Below are positions 6,908-15,682 of a DNA stretch of 64,000 bases, one piece after another. The stretch is taken from positions 62,001 to 126,000 of the forward strand of contig NZ_JAHVAA010000012.1 in the NCBI RefSeq assembly GCF_019264485.1, given 5' to 3'. Made by a program: the position numbers and the translations under genes. Origin of the DNA: Sediminibacterium sp. (GTDB taxonomy: Bacteria; Bacteroidota; Bacteroidia; Chitinophagales; Chitinophagaceae). Position 1 is the stretch's first letter; each line of letters begins with the position of its first letter. A model generated the notes under the pieces. The model did no database searches. It was not told the origin of the DNA and saw nothing but the letters and a program-made list of their open reading frames with translations.

Positions 6908-8336
6908 AAATTTCCTCCCTCCACAAAGGCATACTCATACAATGAAACCCGCCACGGGCACGCGATAATTCGGCAGATGGCATGAGTATCAAAGTATCTG
7001 TCATGGTTTGTGGGGAAATGGTGCCAGCTTCCAGTTGTGGCAATAAATCTTTTACATGTATAATGGTAAATCCGGCTTTACGGAAAGCTTCTGTTGTTTT
7101 ATCATTTCTGTCGTAACCCAGTACCACTCCTTCTTTCAAAGCAAGCAGGTTACAGGAGTCTGTCCATTGCTCACGTGCATTGTAAGGGAATTCATTGTTC
7201 CCGGAAAAAATAAAACGAACCTCGTTTTCACAATGCAGGTCATTGATACTGATGTCTACCAATAAATCTTCCAGGCTGTCGAAAAAGACAGGATTATCCG
7301 GACATTTTTTATGAAACTGTGTAATCTTGATCTTCTCTTCTTTTTTTACCTGTAAAATGCGTTCTACGGCATTATCGTCTTCATGTTTCACTGCCTTGCG
7401 CGAAAAATTACCCAGCATTACCCATACATCTCTTTTTACCTGGGTAAATACCGTATCAATATGCATGTAATCGCGTTTTTTAGGGATACGGACAATGGTC
7501 ACTTTATCCATCAAACCCTTCTCAAACATTACATTGGTAATCATGGCGGCAGCTTCGGCCGAGGTTCTTTCACTTACACCCACGAGCAGGTGATTAGCAC
7601 TCACCACCATAATATCGCCGCCTTCCAATGTTGTTTTACGATCATCTTCTTCCTCTTCAGGCATCAGGAAACTCTGGTTCGAATCGTTTAATTCTATGAT
7701 ATGCTTTTTCCATTGCGCAAACATGGGATGATAAAAGAAAATGTACTTAGAGAGCAATGCTTCTCTGGTACGTGCTTTTTTCGCAGGTTTATTAAGCAGT
7801 ACATGATCTTTGATGGTGATGCCAATATCTCTGGTGAAAATAAAATTGGGAATAGGTGCAAACAATAATTGTTTATCGATTGAAGTACCCGAGATAAAAG
7901 TTTTTGATAACTCATTGGCAGAATAATCAGCTAACTGCTGCTGTATTTCGAAGGTACAGCCTTCAATGGCAGCTACCGATGCAATGAGTTGAGAACGGAT
8001 CGCGGCATCGTCCAGCAATTCTGCGAGCAGCCATTGGAGTTCCACCACTTTATCTGACCTGTAAAAATCAGGAGAATCGGGCTTGAAAAACTGACGGTCA
8101 TTCTGATCTATCTCCAACAGTTTACCCTTTATTTTTTCCGGATCTAAAAAGTAAAGCAGGAGCTTGGTATAATAGTCGTACTCGTCTTTTCTGATGGTAT
8201 CCAGATGAACAATGTCTTCGAATAACCAGTCCTGTGCTTTTGAAGGCACTACTTTTCCGAGTCCGCTGTCTGGACTATGTACCAATAATCGTTTTAAAGT
8301 ACCTATTTCAGAGGTAACATGCAATGTATGTTCCAT
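6906..8336 (-). CDS. Arginine deiminase-family protein
   Basis: This 476-residue pentein-fold enzyme has all the landmarks of arginine deiminase: FTRD (167-170), EGGD, MHIDTVFT with the catalytic His, and the nucleophile Cys466 in RARGGFHCMSMPLWR close to the C-terminus. Arginine deiminase converts arginine to citrulline and ammonia. It is longer than ArcA (about 410 aa) because of an insert in the first third. No ornithine carbamoyltransferase or carbamate kinase gene is nearby, so it is not a classical arc operon. It may feed citrulline to the CtlX-type enzyme encoded next to it. Conservation makes activity likely; the substrate is inferred. Confidence 0.85.
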   Translation of the reverse strand: MEHTLHVTSEIGTLKRLLVHSPDSGLGKVVPSKAQDWLFEDIVHLDTIRKDEYDYYTKLLLYFLDPEKIKGKLLEIDQNDRQFFKPDSPDFYRSDKVVELQWLLAELLDDAAIRSQLIASVAAIEGCTFEIQQQLADYSANELSKTFISGTSIDKQLLFAPIPNFIFTRDIGITIKDHVLLNKPAKKARTREALLSKYIFFYHPMFAQWKKHIIELNDSNQSFLMPEEEEDDRKTTLEGGDIMVVSANHLLVGVSERTSAEAAAMITNVMFEKGLMDKVTIVRIPKKRDYMHIDTVFTQVKRDVWVMLGNFSRKAVKHEDDNAVERILQVKKEEKIKITQFHKKCPDNPVFFDSLEDLLVDISINDLHCENEVRFIFSGNNEFPYNAREQWTDSCNLLALKEGVVLGYDRNDKTTEAFRKAGFTIIHVKDLLPQLEAGTISPQTMTDTLILMPSAELSRARGGFHCMSMPLWREEI

Positions 8337-8491
8337 ACAAGATTTGTATTAAATGAATAAAGTGATCTTCGTCTTAAACGGGGATAATCAGCACTCAGTG
8401 ATCGGGCATGGAGTTCAGACCACGGTACATCCATGCAAAATGAGCAGTAAGAAAAGATATGGTCGAGCAATGATGCATTTGATCAGCAAAA

Positions 8492-9184
8492 CTAAGGATT
8501 TCTTTGTAACGGGTCTTCTCCCTTCAAACTACCCTCATTTTCAATGATTTGGAAACGTACAAACATTTCTTCACTATACCAGTTTTCCTGGCGTGTTTTA
8601 CGCACCACTTCAGCATGTTCATGCATACGGTAAGCGAAGTTTTTCATGGCTTCTTTTGATTCCCAGATGCTGAAAGTGGCCTGTTTAATCCAGGGTACTT
8701 CACCAATACCCACAGAACTGATAAAACCCGGAGCGGTACTCATTTTTTCAGCAACGCTGTCAACCTGTTTCCAGAAATGAGATAAACGACTCATCCGAAT
8801 AGTAGCCCTTGTAAGTATCGCGATCCTTCCATTATAATCACTCTGTTTCGGTAATGAACCAAATACTTCTTTTCCATCCCATAAACCATGGCCTTCGAGT
8901 GGTTTAAGCAGAAGGGTCCATTTTTCACAACCAAAGAAACGCCACCAGTTTTCTATCTGGGTGGGGTGCTGGTTGTATTGTAATTCATCCTCCCATATTT
9001 GCAGTATGGCCCATTGCCGCCAGTCGGGTGTTTTGTCAAAGCTTCCGTTACGTCCGCAACCCATCAGTTTCCAGAAGCCTGATTTTTTTTGTAACCATAA
9101 GGGCAAACGAAATAAAGCCATGGATAAAAAACCTGCCCATCCCATCCATCCCGGGTATCGTACAATTGTTAACCTTGCAATCAT
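8492..9184 (-). CDS. Spheroidene monooxygenase (CrtA)-like protein
   Basis: This 230-residue protein matches the CrtA group. The segment FWKLMGCGRNGSFDKTPDWRQWAILQIWE, followed by the C-terminal ferredoxin-like part (FISSVGIGEVPWIKQATFSIWES), is typical. In phototrophs CrtA is a haem-dependent carotenoid ketolase/hydroxylase. In many Bacteroidota without spheroidene the homologue has no known substrate. No other carotenoid gene is seen in this window. It is transcribed divergently from hutI, with a long hairpin repeat in the shared upstream region. Confidence 0.7.
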   Translation of the reverse strand: MIARLTIVRYPGWMGWAGFLSMALFRLPLWLQKKSGFWKLMGCGRNGSFDKTPDWRQWAILQIWEDELQYNQHPTQIENWWRFFGCEKWTLLLKPLEGHGLWDGKEVFGSLPKQSDYNGRIAILTRATIRMSRLSHFWKQVDSVAEKMSTAPGFISSVGIGEVPWIKQATFSIWESKEAMKNFAYRMHEHAEVVRKTRQENWYSEEMFVRFQIIENEGSLKGEDPLQRNP

Positions 9185-9225
9185 TAATGATAATAAAAGT
9201 TAGAAATCCATCTAATATACTACTA

Positions 9226-9318
9226 ACCCTGCGAAACCTCCGTTACCTCTTGTTCTCTGCGGTGAATATCCGAGTAAGTTCACTGCAGAGAACGAGATAG
9301 CACTGAGGTTTCGCTGAG
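9226..9318. repeat. Long imperfect hairpin, GTTCTCTGCGGTGAA family
   Basis: The left arm (9226-9274) and right arm (9279-9318) pair over about 40 bp with interruptions. The core is GTTCTCTGCGGTGAA against TTCACTGCAGAGAAC. It sits between the divergent crtA-like and hutI genes, so it cannot simply be a terminator. The same core recurs at 40436-40522. Confidence 0.8.
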
Positions 9319-9348
9319 GAGATTAACGTTTTTCCTTAATTTGCTGTT

Positions 9349-10590
9349 ATGACCCATCTGTTACTCACCAACATTCATCAACTCATTAATGTTCGCAAAC
9401 ATCCGGAATTATTAAGGGGAGAAGCATTAAAAGAATTGCCGGTATTAAATAATGCATGGTTACAAATTATCAATGGGCGTATTGCTGATTATGGCACGAT
9501 GGATATTTGTCCCGACGCCACTGATATATTGAACCTGAATGGTGCAAGTGTTTTACCCTGTTGGTGCGATAGTCATACCCACACTGTATTTGCTGCGAGC
9601 CGGGAAGATGAATTTGTAGATAAGCTAAAGGGACTCAGTTACGCAGAAATAGCTGCAAAAGGCGGCGGTATTTTAAACTCTGCGCAAAAACTGGCCCTCA
9701 CAACAGAAGATATATTGTTTGAACAGGCCAGAAAAAGAATTCATGAACTGATGGCATTAGGCACAGGCGCCATTGAAATTAAAAGTGGTTATGGATTGTC
9801 GTTGGATGCTGAACTGAAAATGCTGCGTGTTATAAAACGATTGAAAGAACAGTTGCCCATACCTGTTAAAGCTACTTTTTTAGGAGCGCATACCTATCCG
9901 GCTTTATTCAAAGAAGACCATGAAGCCTACATTGATCTGATCATCAACGATATGTTATCAGCTATTGATGCTGAGCAACTGGCAGACTATATAGATGTGT
10001 TTTGCGAAGAAGGTTTTTTCAGCGTGGCAGAAACCATACGTATCTGTGAAGCCGGAAAGCAGTATGGGTTAAAAGCAAAAATTCATGCCAACCAGTTACA
10101 CCTTTCCGGGGGTGTGCAGGCAGGTATTGAGCTCAATGCTTTATCGGTAGACCACCTGGAGACGATGGATACCTCAGCTATTGAGTCACTCGCAGCATCT
10201 GATACAATCGGTACGCTATTACCCACCGCCGCTTATTTTCTGAGAATGCCTTTTCAGCCTGCACGGAGTTTGATTGATGCAGGTGCCGCCATTGCGCTGG
10301 CTTCTGATTTTAACCCCGGTTCAAGTCCGAGCGGAAATATGAACACGGTTGTGTCCATGAGCTGCATACAAATGAAAATGCTACCCGAAGAAGCCATCAA
10401 CGCAGCCACTTTAAATGGTGCATTTGCCATGGGCGTTGAAAAGGAAGCCGGCAGCATCACCATCGGTAAAAGAGCCAACCTGATCATTACAAGACCCATC
10501 CCGTCGATAGCCTATATACCCTATGCATTTGGAACGAATTTGATTGACAAAGTGTTGATTAATGGGCAGCAGATAGCAGATAGTCGATAG
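9349..10590 (+). CDS. hutI: Imidazolonepropionase
   Basis: HutI hydrolyses imidazolonepropionate to N-formiminoglutamate in histidine degradation. The 413-residue protein has the amidohydrolase signature HTH (H76, H78 in CDSHTHTVFA), the substrate loop KGGGI, the metal His in KIHANQLHLSGG and the catalytic Asp in LASDFNPGSSP. Length and motif order are those of the family. It is followed by hutG, 119 bp away with a repeat hairpin between. Ammonia-lyase and urocanase genes are not in the window. The last residues (QIADSR-stop) are encoded by heptad units (GCAGATA, GTCGATA) of that downstream repeat, so the C-terminus seems partly derived from it. Confidence 0.95.
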   Translation: MTHLLLTNIHQLINVRKHPELLRGEALKELPVLNNAWLQIINGRIADYGTMDICPDATDILNLNGASVLPCWCDSHTHTVFAASREDEFVDKLKGLSYAEIAAKGGGILNSAQKLALTTEDILFEQARKRIHELMALGTGAIEIKSGYGLSLDAELKMLRVIKRLKEQLPIPVKATFLGAHTYPALFKEDHEAYIDLIINDMLSAIDAEQLADYIDVFCEEGFFSVAETIRICEAGKQYGLKAKIHANQLHLSGGVQAGIELNALSVDHLETMDTSAIESLAASDTIGTLLPTAAYFLRMPFQPARSLIDAGAAIALASDFNPGSSPSGNMNTVVSMSCIQMKMLPEEAINAATLNGAFAMGVEKEAGSITIGKRANLIITRPIPSIAYIPYAFGTNLIDKVLINGQQIADSR

Positions 10591-10679
10591 TCCATGGCCA
10601 TAGTCAATGGATAGAATAATCTGGTTTTACTGGCCTTAACTATTAACTATGGTCTATCGACTATAAACTATCAACTATT
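10570..10679. repeat. Heptad-word hairpin, GATAGTC family
   Basis: The left array (10570-10613) consists of 7-bp units such as GCAGATA, GTCGATA and GTCCATG and begins inside the hutI coding end, supplying its TAG stop. The right array (10636-10679) is the inverted complement of the same words (reading TATAGTC GATAGAC on the other strand). It lies between the tandem hutI and hutG. Confidence 0.8.
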
Positions 10680-10709
10680 CCGTATATTCAATCAACAAAA
10701 CCGAACGCC

Positions 10710-11771
10710 TTGCAACTGCCACATCTGAAAATATACAATAAGCAGGATATCCTGTCTGTAACCCGAATCCGTCGTTTTGAAACCAAAATAGGGGAGCGTG
10801 TACAGGTGCTGCAACATAATGGTGATCTGGAATCATCTATTCGCCAATCCAGTGCGCCTTTTGTTCTGGTAGGTATACCTGAAGATATCGGGGTTTTGGC
10901 CAACCAGGGTGTTGGTGGATGCGATTCGGCCTGGATTGCTTTTTTACAGGCTTTTCTGAATACACAGAGTAATGACTTTTTTGAAGGAAGCAGCATCCTG
11001 TTGATCGGTCATTTCGATTTTAATGATGCCAAGCAACTGATTGAAGGCAATGCTCAGAGCTACGACGAAAAAATTGCCGCCTATCGTCACGCAGTAAATA
11101 TGATTGATGATGAAGTAGAGCAGTTGATTCACATGATTACACAGAACCAGAAAATACCTGTGGTCATCGGTGGCGGACATAATAACGCTTACCCCTGCAT
11201 TAAAGGAGCTGCAAAAGGTTTGTATAAATCAGGACAAATACCTATTGCACAGATTAATGCCATTAACCTTGATGCACATGCCGATTTCAGACCCATGGAA
11301 GGCAGGCACAGTGGCAATGGATTTTCTTATGCTGAAGCCGACGGATACCTGGAGAAATATTGTGTACTTGGGTACCATGAAAATTATTTGCCACAGAATG
11401 TGTGGATGGATATGGTGAACAATCCTTTTATTGATTGTATCAGTTATGAAGATATTTTTCTTCATGAAAAAAGAACATTTCTTCAGGCAGTGGCCCACGC
11501 AACAGGTTTTACCGAAGACACTTATTGTGGAATTGAAGTAGACCTCGATGTGATTGAAAACAGTATCAGCAGTGCATCGAGCCCAGTTGGTATTTCACTC
11601 GCCCATGCACGGCAATTCATCAATTTTTCAGCTACAGACAGTAAAGTAGCTTATCTCCATATTTGTGAAGGTGCCATCCAGTTATCCGATGGCCGCAGCG
11701 GACATACAACCGGAAAAATGATCAGTTATCTGGTAACTGATTTTGTGAAAGCCATGTTTACAAGCAGGTGA
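10710..11771 (+). CDS. hutG: Formimidoylglutamase (arginase family)
   Basis: This 353-residue ureohydrolase-fold protein has the binuclear manganese motifs: GGGHNN (H157), NLDAHAD (D188, H190, D192) and VDLDVI near residue 273. Next to hutI this points to the formiminoglutamate hydrolase of the HutG type, releasing glutamate and formamide. No ATG lies before the conserved N-terminal region, so translation probably begins at TTG 10710. The HutG-type insert FRPMEGRHSGNGF supports this subgroup over agmatinase. It is probably co-transcribed with hutI despite the hairpin between them. Confidence 0.9.
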   Translation: MQLPHLKIYNKQDILSVTRIRRFETKIGERVQVLQHNGDLESSIRQSSAPFVLVGIPEDIGVLANQGVGGCDSAWIAFLQAFLNTQSNDFFEGSSILLIGHFDFNDAKQLIEGNAQSYDEKIAAYRHAVNMIDDEVEQLIHMITQNQKIPVVIGGGHNNAYPCIKGAAKGLYKSGQIPIAQINAINLDAHADFRPMEGRHSGNGFSYAEADGYLEKYCVLGYHENYLPQNVWMDMVNNPFIDCISYEDIFLHEKRTFLQAVAHATGFTEDTYCGIEVDLDVIENSISSASSPVGISLAHARQFINFSATDSKVAYLHICEGAIQLSDGRSGHTTGKMISYLVTDFVKAMFTSR

Positions 11772-11781
11772 TGGAGATGGG

Positions 11782-11857
11782 GAGTAGTGAGTAGTCAGTA
11801 GTGAATAGTGAGTATTTTCTACCCTCACTCACCACTGACTACTCACTACTCACTATC
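11782..11857. repeat. Heptad-word hairpin, GTGAGTA family, copy 3
   Basis: Left arm 11782-11814 and right arm 11824-11857 are long arrays of GTGAGTA, GTCAGTA and GTGAATA units and their complements, able to pair over about 30 bp. It lies between hutG and the next gene in the same direction. The right arm runs into the -7 promoter element of that gene. Confidence 0.87.
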
Positions 11858-11861
11858 TTTG
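11854..11861 (+). promoter_or_regulatory. -7 promoter element, possibly giving a leaderless mRNA
   Basis: TATCTTTG matches TAnnTTTG and ends 4 bp before the ATG at 11866, so the transcript would begin at or next to the start codon. No convincing -33 TTTG is seen because that region is the repeat arm. Confidence 0.5.
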
Positions 11862-11865
11862 ATCC

Positions 11866-13026
11866 ATGTTTCGAACCCGTTTTTTTTATCTCATATTGCT
11901 GATAGCCCCGATATTTGGTGCTGCAAAAAACAGGGATACACTCATTACTTACAAACTGCTGCAACGAATTGAGCAGTTACAACCAAAGGAAGATGGTGTT
12001 TTTCCTGGCGGATTATTTCCATCCTACCGCATTTATGCTTTGAATCAGTACCGGCAGAAAGCGGATGTTAATATTTTTTTTACAGGATTAATTGCATTTA
12101 CCCTGCGCGATATAGTAACCACATTAACTCCTTATCAACAACTAATCGCTCAACGGATTATCGATAAAAGTTTACCTGTTTCTGATAAATTTAAAAATAC
12201 AAAAGGAAGAAATACCTACCATTTCTGGCGAACCGATGACCCGCAGATATTTCCAAATGCGGGATGGCTGAACTGGTTTAATAAAAGTCAGTCATTACCC
12301 GACGATATGGACGATACGGCAATCATGCTGCTGGCGATGGCTGCAGAAGATACTGTGGTTAAGAATGTGCATAAGCTTATGCAGGGCTATACAAACAATG
12401 CCCAAAATCCTATTACCAATACCTATCCTGAATACAGGAAAATAGGTGCTTATTCTACCTGGTTTGGTGTGAAGATGCCGGTTGATTTTGATGTGTCTGT
12501 ATTAAGCAATGTATTGCTGATGGTACAACGGTATCAACTGGATTGGACCAACGCCGATTCTGCCAGCCTTGAGCTCATCGTAAAATCTATTCAGGCAAAC
12601 AGACATTTAACAGATGCCGCCTATATATCTCCGCATTACAGTAAGCCATCCATTATTCTGTATCATATATCCAGACTGATGGCTGTAAAAAAAATACCAG
12701 CCCTCGAAGCACTTAAAACCAAACTTGTTGATGATGCATTGCAGTTATTCCGTTCATCAGATTCGTTTATGGAGCAGGTTATTTTGTCAACTGCTTTACT
12801 GAAATGGGGGATACAGCCACCGGAAATAGCACCAAAAGAAACTGGTTCTTTGCAGGACTTGATTGAAGATGAATCTTTTTCCTTTTTTATTGCGAATATG
12901 GCTTCTATGCTCCCAGATGGATGGAAGAAAATAGTTGGTGCAGCCGGACTTGGCAAGTTTTATTATTTCTGTCCGGCCTATAATAATTTGCTCTTACTTG
13001 AATACCTTACCACAACTCAGCGATAG
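11866..13026 (+). CDS. Secreted all-helical protein with a DxDDTA motif
   Basis: This 386-residue protein starts with a signal peptide (hydrophobic residues 6-19, cleavage near GAAKN), so it is probably periplasmic. The rest is mainly helical, with aromatic loops (FWRTDDPQIFPNAGWLNWF), as in alpha/alpha-toroid proteins. Residues 146-152 read DDMDDTA, containing the DxDDTA string that marks class II terpene cyclases, where the middle Asp protonates the substrate. The protein is shorter than those enzymes and exported, and I see no QW repeats, so the match may reflect a shared fold only. It begins directly after a promoter-like TATCTTTG and precedes yggS. Function unknown. Confidence 0.65.
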   Translation: MFRTRFFYLILLIAPIFGAAKNRDTLITYKLLQRIEQLQPKEDGVFPGGLFPSYRIYALNQYRQKADVNIFFTGLIAFTLRDIVTTLTPYQQLIAQRIIDKSLPVSDKFKNTKGRNTYHFWRTDDPQIFPNAGWLNWFNKSQSLPDDMDDTAIMLLAMAAEDTVVKNVHKLMQGYTNNAQNPITNTYPEYRKIGAYSTWFGVKMPVDFDVSVLSNVLLMVQRYQLDWTNADSASLELIVKSIQANRHLTDAAYISPHYSKPSIILYHISRLMAVKKIPALEALKTKLVDDALQLFRSSDSFMEQVILSTALLKWGIQPPEIAPKETGSLQDLIEDESFSFFIANMASMLPDGWKKIVGAAGLGKFYYFCPAYNNLLLLEYLTTTQR

Positions 13027-13053
13027 CATGTAATTTCGCTTTAAATTTTCCAG

Positions 13054-13713
13054 ATGGGTATCAATCGTGAAATGTATGAACAGATAAACCTGGAGCTTAG
13101 AGCTAAGCAGGTAACACTCGTGGCTGTTAGCAAAACAAAACCAGTAGCAGATATTGAGGCCTTATACGCATTAGGACAGAGAGCGTTTGGAGAAAACTAT
13201 GTGCAGGAGCTTGTTGATAAACAGGCTTTGCTTCCTGCTGATATAGATTGGCATTTTATTGGTCACCTGCAAACCAATAAAGTGAAATATATTGCTCCCT
13301 TTGTACACCTGATACATGGGGTTGACAGTTTTAAACTCCTAAAAGAAATAGATAAACAGGCTGCCAGGCACAATAGGGTTATCAATTGTCTGTTACAAAT
13401 ACATATTGCCAGCGAAGAAACCAAGTTCGGTATGGATGAAAATGAATTGAAGGATGCCATGGCGCAACTTGATTCATTTCCGAATGTGAAGGTTTGTGGT
13501 TTAATGGGAATGGCTTCTTTCAGTGATGATGAAAGCAAAGTAAGGGGTGAGTTCAAAATACTTCGTGATCTTCTTAATGAATCGGCTATCAGCCATCAAC
13601 CATCAGCCATCCTGAGTATGGGTATGAGTGGTGATTATAAAATAGCCATCGAAGAGGGGAGTACGATGGTGAGGATCGGGAGCTTGTTATTTGGGGCAAG
13701 GGTTTATCAATAA
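13054..13713 (+). CDS. yggS: YggS-family pyridoxal-phosphate homeostasis protein
   Basis: The 219-residue protein is a single-domain PLP-binding TIM barrel. The cofactor Lys is K27 in AVSKTKP, and the family motifs FGENYVQE, WHFIGHLQTNK, KFG and GLMGMASF follow. Proteins of this group (YggS, PROSC/PLPBP) buffer PLP and influence amino-acid balance without a known reaction. Near the end the segment AISHQPSAI is encoded by three copies of the heptamer ATCAGCC/ATCAACC (about 13587-13610), a short in-frame example of the repeat type otherwise found between genes. It lies 27 bp after the preceding gene and may share its transcript. Confidence 0.93.
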   Translation: MGINREMYEQINLELRAKQVTLVAVSKTKPVADIEALYALGQRAFGENYVQELVDKQALLPADIDWHFIGHLQTNKVKYIAPFVHLIHGVDSFKLLKEIDKQAARHNRVINCLLQIHIASEETKFGMDENELKDAMAQLDSFPNVKVCGLMGMASFSDDESKVRGEFKILRDLLNESAISHQPSAILSMGMSGDYKIAIEEGSTMVRIGSLLFGARVYQ

Positions 13714-13757
13714 TATCCTTACACTTTGTAGAAATCGTTTAGCATTCGATATTTAAA

Positions 13758-13850
13758 AAAACTCCGTGCTACTCTGTGCAAAACACTGTGTAACTCTGTG
13801 GTTTAATTCTTACGACTTTTTAAACCACAGAGTTATACCGAGTTTCACAG
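13758..13850. repeat. Intergenic hairpin built from ACTCTGTG words
   Basis: The left arm (13758-13803) repeats ACTCTGTG and ACTGTGTA. The right arm (13822-13850) complements it, best over the AACTCTGTGGTTT end. It lies between convergent yggS and the M20 peptidase gene and could act as a two-way terminator. Short repeats of this wording are, from memory, widespread in Bacteroidota. Confidence 0.75.
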
Positions 13851-13853
13851 AAG

Positions 13854-15146
13854 TTATTTCTTAGCTTTTGCATAATCAAACACGAGCTGACAAAAAGCTT
13901 TCACACCTAAATCAAATCCGCTTTCATCGATATAAAAATCAGCTGTGTGGTGTTGAGGTGCTTTGTTTACATCCTGATTTTTGGGCATCCCGCCAAGATA
14001 AAAGAAAAAGGAAGGTGCTTTTTCACCGTAAAAAGAGAAATCTTCAGCGCCTGTATCCCAGTCGCGTACCACTACTTTCCCTTTACCGGCTGCTTTTTCC
14101 AGAAAGGGTAATGTAAGTTTCACCAGTTCAGGATCATTATAAGTAACCAGTGTTTTGGTATCAATCGTTACTTCCGCTTCAGTTCCGTTACTTGCTGCAA
14201 TATGTTTTGCTGTATTACGAATTCTCTCATGTACTTCTTTCTGCATTTTACTGTCTAAGGTTCTGATGGTTCCCAGCATTTCACAGGTTTCAGGAATAAT
14301 ATTATTTCTTACGCCGGCCTGAATGGCACCAACTGTAATTACTACCGGTGCTTTGGTTAATTCCATTTGTCTGCTTACAATATGCTGTAACCCCTCAATA
14401 ATTTGTGAAGCTGATGCAATAGGATCAATTGCTTTCCAGGGTTTAGAGCCGTGACCGCCCTGACCTTTTACTACAATTTTAAACCAATCTGAGGAAGCCA
14501 TAAAGGCACCGGTTTTATATTGAATTTCACCAACAGGAATAGTTGAATTAATGTGTAACCCAAACACAGCTTCTACTTTGGGATTATCCAATACACCTTC
14601 TTTCACCATCATTGAGGCACCGCCTTCTTCATTATTAGGTGCTCCTTCTTCTGCCGGTTGAAAAAGGAAAACAACAGTACCCGGTACATCCTGCTGCATT
14701 TTCTTCAGTATAGTTGCCGTACCCATAAGGATCGATGTATGCGAATCGTGTCCACAGGCATGCATTACACCTACTTTTTGACCATTAAAGTCAGTTGTAA
14801 CTTTAGAGGCAAAAGGAATATTCACCCGTTCAGTAACAGGTAAAGCATCAATATCGGCGCGTAATGCCACCACAGGGCCTGGTTTGCCACCTTTCAAGAT
14901 GGCTACAACACCTGTTTTGGCCACATTGGCTTTTACTTCGTAACCAATAGACCTTAAATAGTCTGCGATATAGGCACCCGTTTTGAATTCGCGGTTAGAC
15001 AGCTCAGGATTTTGGTGAAAATGTCTGCGCCATTCAACCAGTTTGGGTGTGATATCTTTTACAAGTTGAGGGTAGGCAACAGGAAGATCCTGTGCTGTTG
15101 CTAAGCTGCTGATAGCTAATGTTGCACTGAATAAAATGGTTCTCAT
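13854..15146 (-). CDS. Secreted M20-family amidohydrolase
   Basis: This metal-dependent aminoacylase/carboxypeptidase is of the M20D (amidohydrolase, hippurate hydrolase-like) group. Starting at ATG 15146 gives a 430-residue protein with a clean signal peptide (MRTILFSATLAISSLATAQ), so it should act in the periplasm; an upstream in-frame extension to 15200 would bury it. The metal motif HACGHD (about 129-134) is followed by QPAEEG with the catalytic Glu, and the dimerisation domain (GQGGHGSKPW) and C-terminal metal His (PQHHTADF) are present. The likely reaction is removal of an acyl group from an N-acyl amino acid; the substrate is unknown. Confidence 0.9.
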   Translation of the reverse strand: MRTILFSATLAISSLATAQDLPVAYPQLVKDITPKLVEWRRHFHQNPELSNREFKTGAYIADYLRSIGYEVKANVAKTGVVAILKGGKPGPVVALRADIDALPVTERVNIPFASKVTTDFNGQKVGVMHACGHDSHTSILMGTATILKKMQQDVPGTVVFLFQPAEEGAPNNEEGGASMMVKEGVLDNPKVEAVFGLHINSTIPVGEIQYKTGAFMASSDWFKIVVKGQGGHGSKPWKAIDPIASASQIIEGLQHIVSRQMELTKAPVVITVGAIQAGVRNNIIPETCEMLGTIRTLDSKMQKEVHERIRNTAKHIAASNGTEAEVTIDTKTLVTYNDPELVKLTLPFLEKAAGKGKVVVRDWDTGAEDFSFYGEKAPSFFFYLGGMPKNQDVNKAPQHHTADFYIDESGFDLGVKAFCQLVFDYAKAKK

Positions 15147-15265
15147 GTAATCCTTAAGGTTAAGGTGATCAATTAATATTTTGGTAACAGCAATATACAC
15201 AGACTTAATGACCTTTAATCATGTAAAGAAAAAGGCTTATATTCAATACTAAATCCAAACTGCAT

Positions 15266-15682
15266 ATGAAAAAAATCATAAACCTCCTGATGGCTGTCTC
15301 TATTTCCTTCGCAACTCAGGCCAGCGTGGTTACTGATCTTAGTTCAGGTCAGACGTCAACCACCATTGTTACGCCTGTTGTATTGAACGATGTAATTGTG
15401 GAAGATGCGTTACGTGAATTTAAAAGTCTTACCCGCACAGAACGCAAAGCGAAAATGAAAGAAGTAAAGAAAATGCTTCGCGAATACAAAGCCACCAAAA
15501 AAGCCGGCGGCGATGTAAGTACCAATCAGGTATTATTAGGAATTCTCTGTGTAATACTACCTCCACTGGCTGTAGCACTTCATCAGGGCGAAATAAACGG
15601 TAAATTCTGGCTCAGCCTGCTGCTTACACTCTTGTTCTGGCTGCCAGGAGTCATTTATGCGCTGATTGTGGTCTTCGGATAA
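15266..15682 (+). CDS. YqaE/Pmp3-type membrane protein with N-terminal extension
   Basis: The last 50 residues (LLGILCVILPPLAVALHQG...FWLPGVIYALIVVFG) are a full Pmp3/YqaE (UPF0057) domain of two membrane helices, known in stress-responsive small proteins of plants, fungi and bacteria. Unlike the usual 50-60-residue proteins, this one has an extra N-terminal part. It consists of a signal-like segment (MKKIINLLMAVSISFATQAS), a Thr-rich stretch and a highly charged helix (LTRTERKAKMKEVKKMLREYKATKK). Such extended forms occur in Bacteroidota. It is 119 bp from the divergent M20 gene. Function is not established. Confidence 0.85.
   Translation: MKKIINLLMAVSISFATQASVVTDLSSGQTSTTIVTPVVLNDVIVEDALREFKSLTRTERKAKMKEVKKMLREYKATKKAGGDVSTNQVLLGILCVILPPLAVALHQGEINGKFWLSLLLTLLFWLPGVIYALIVVFG

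Noticed and set aside
8353-8547. Short plus-strand frame upstream of the arginine deiminase gene
   Set aside because: It spans an intergenic region and the end of the CrtA-like gene, with no conserved protein features.
5895-11771. A classical arginine deiminase (arc) or complete hut operon
   Set aside because: Carbamoyltransferase, carbamate kinase, histidine ammonia-lyase and urocanase genes are absent from the window, and the strands differ.
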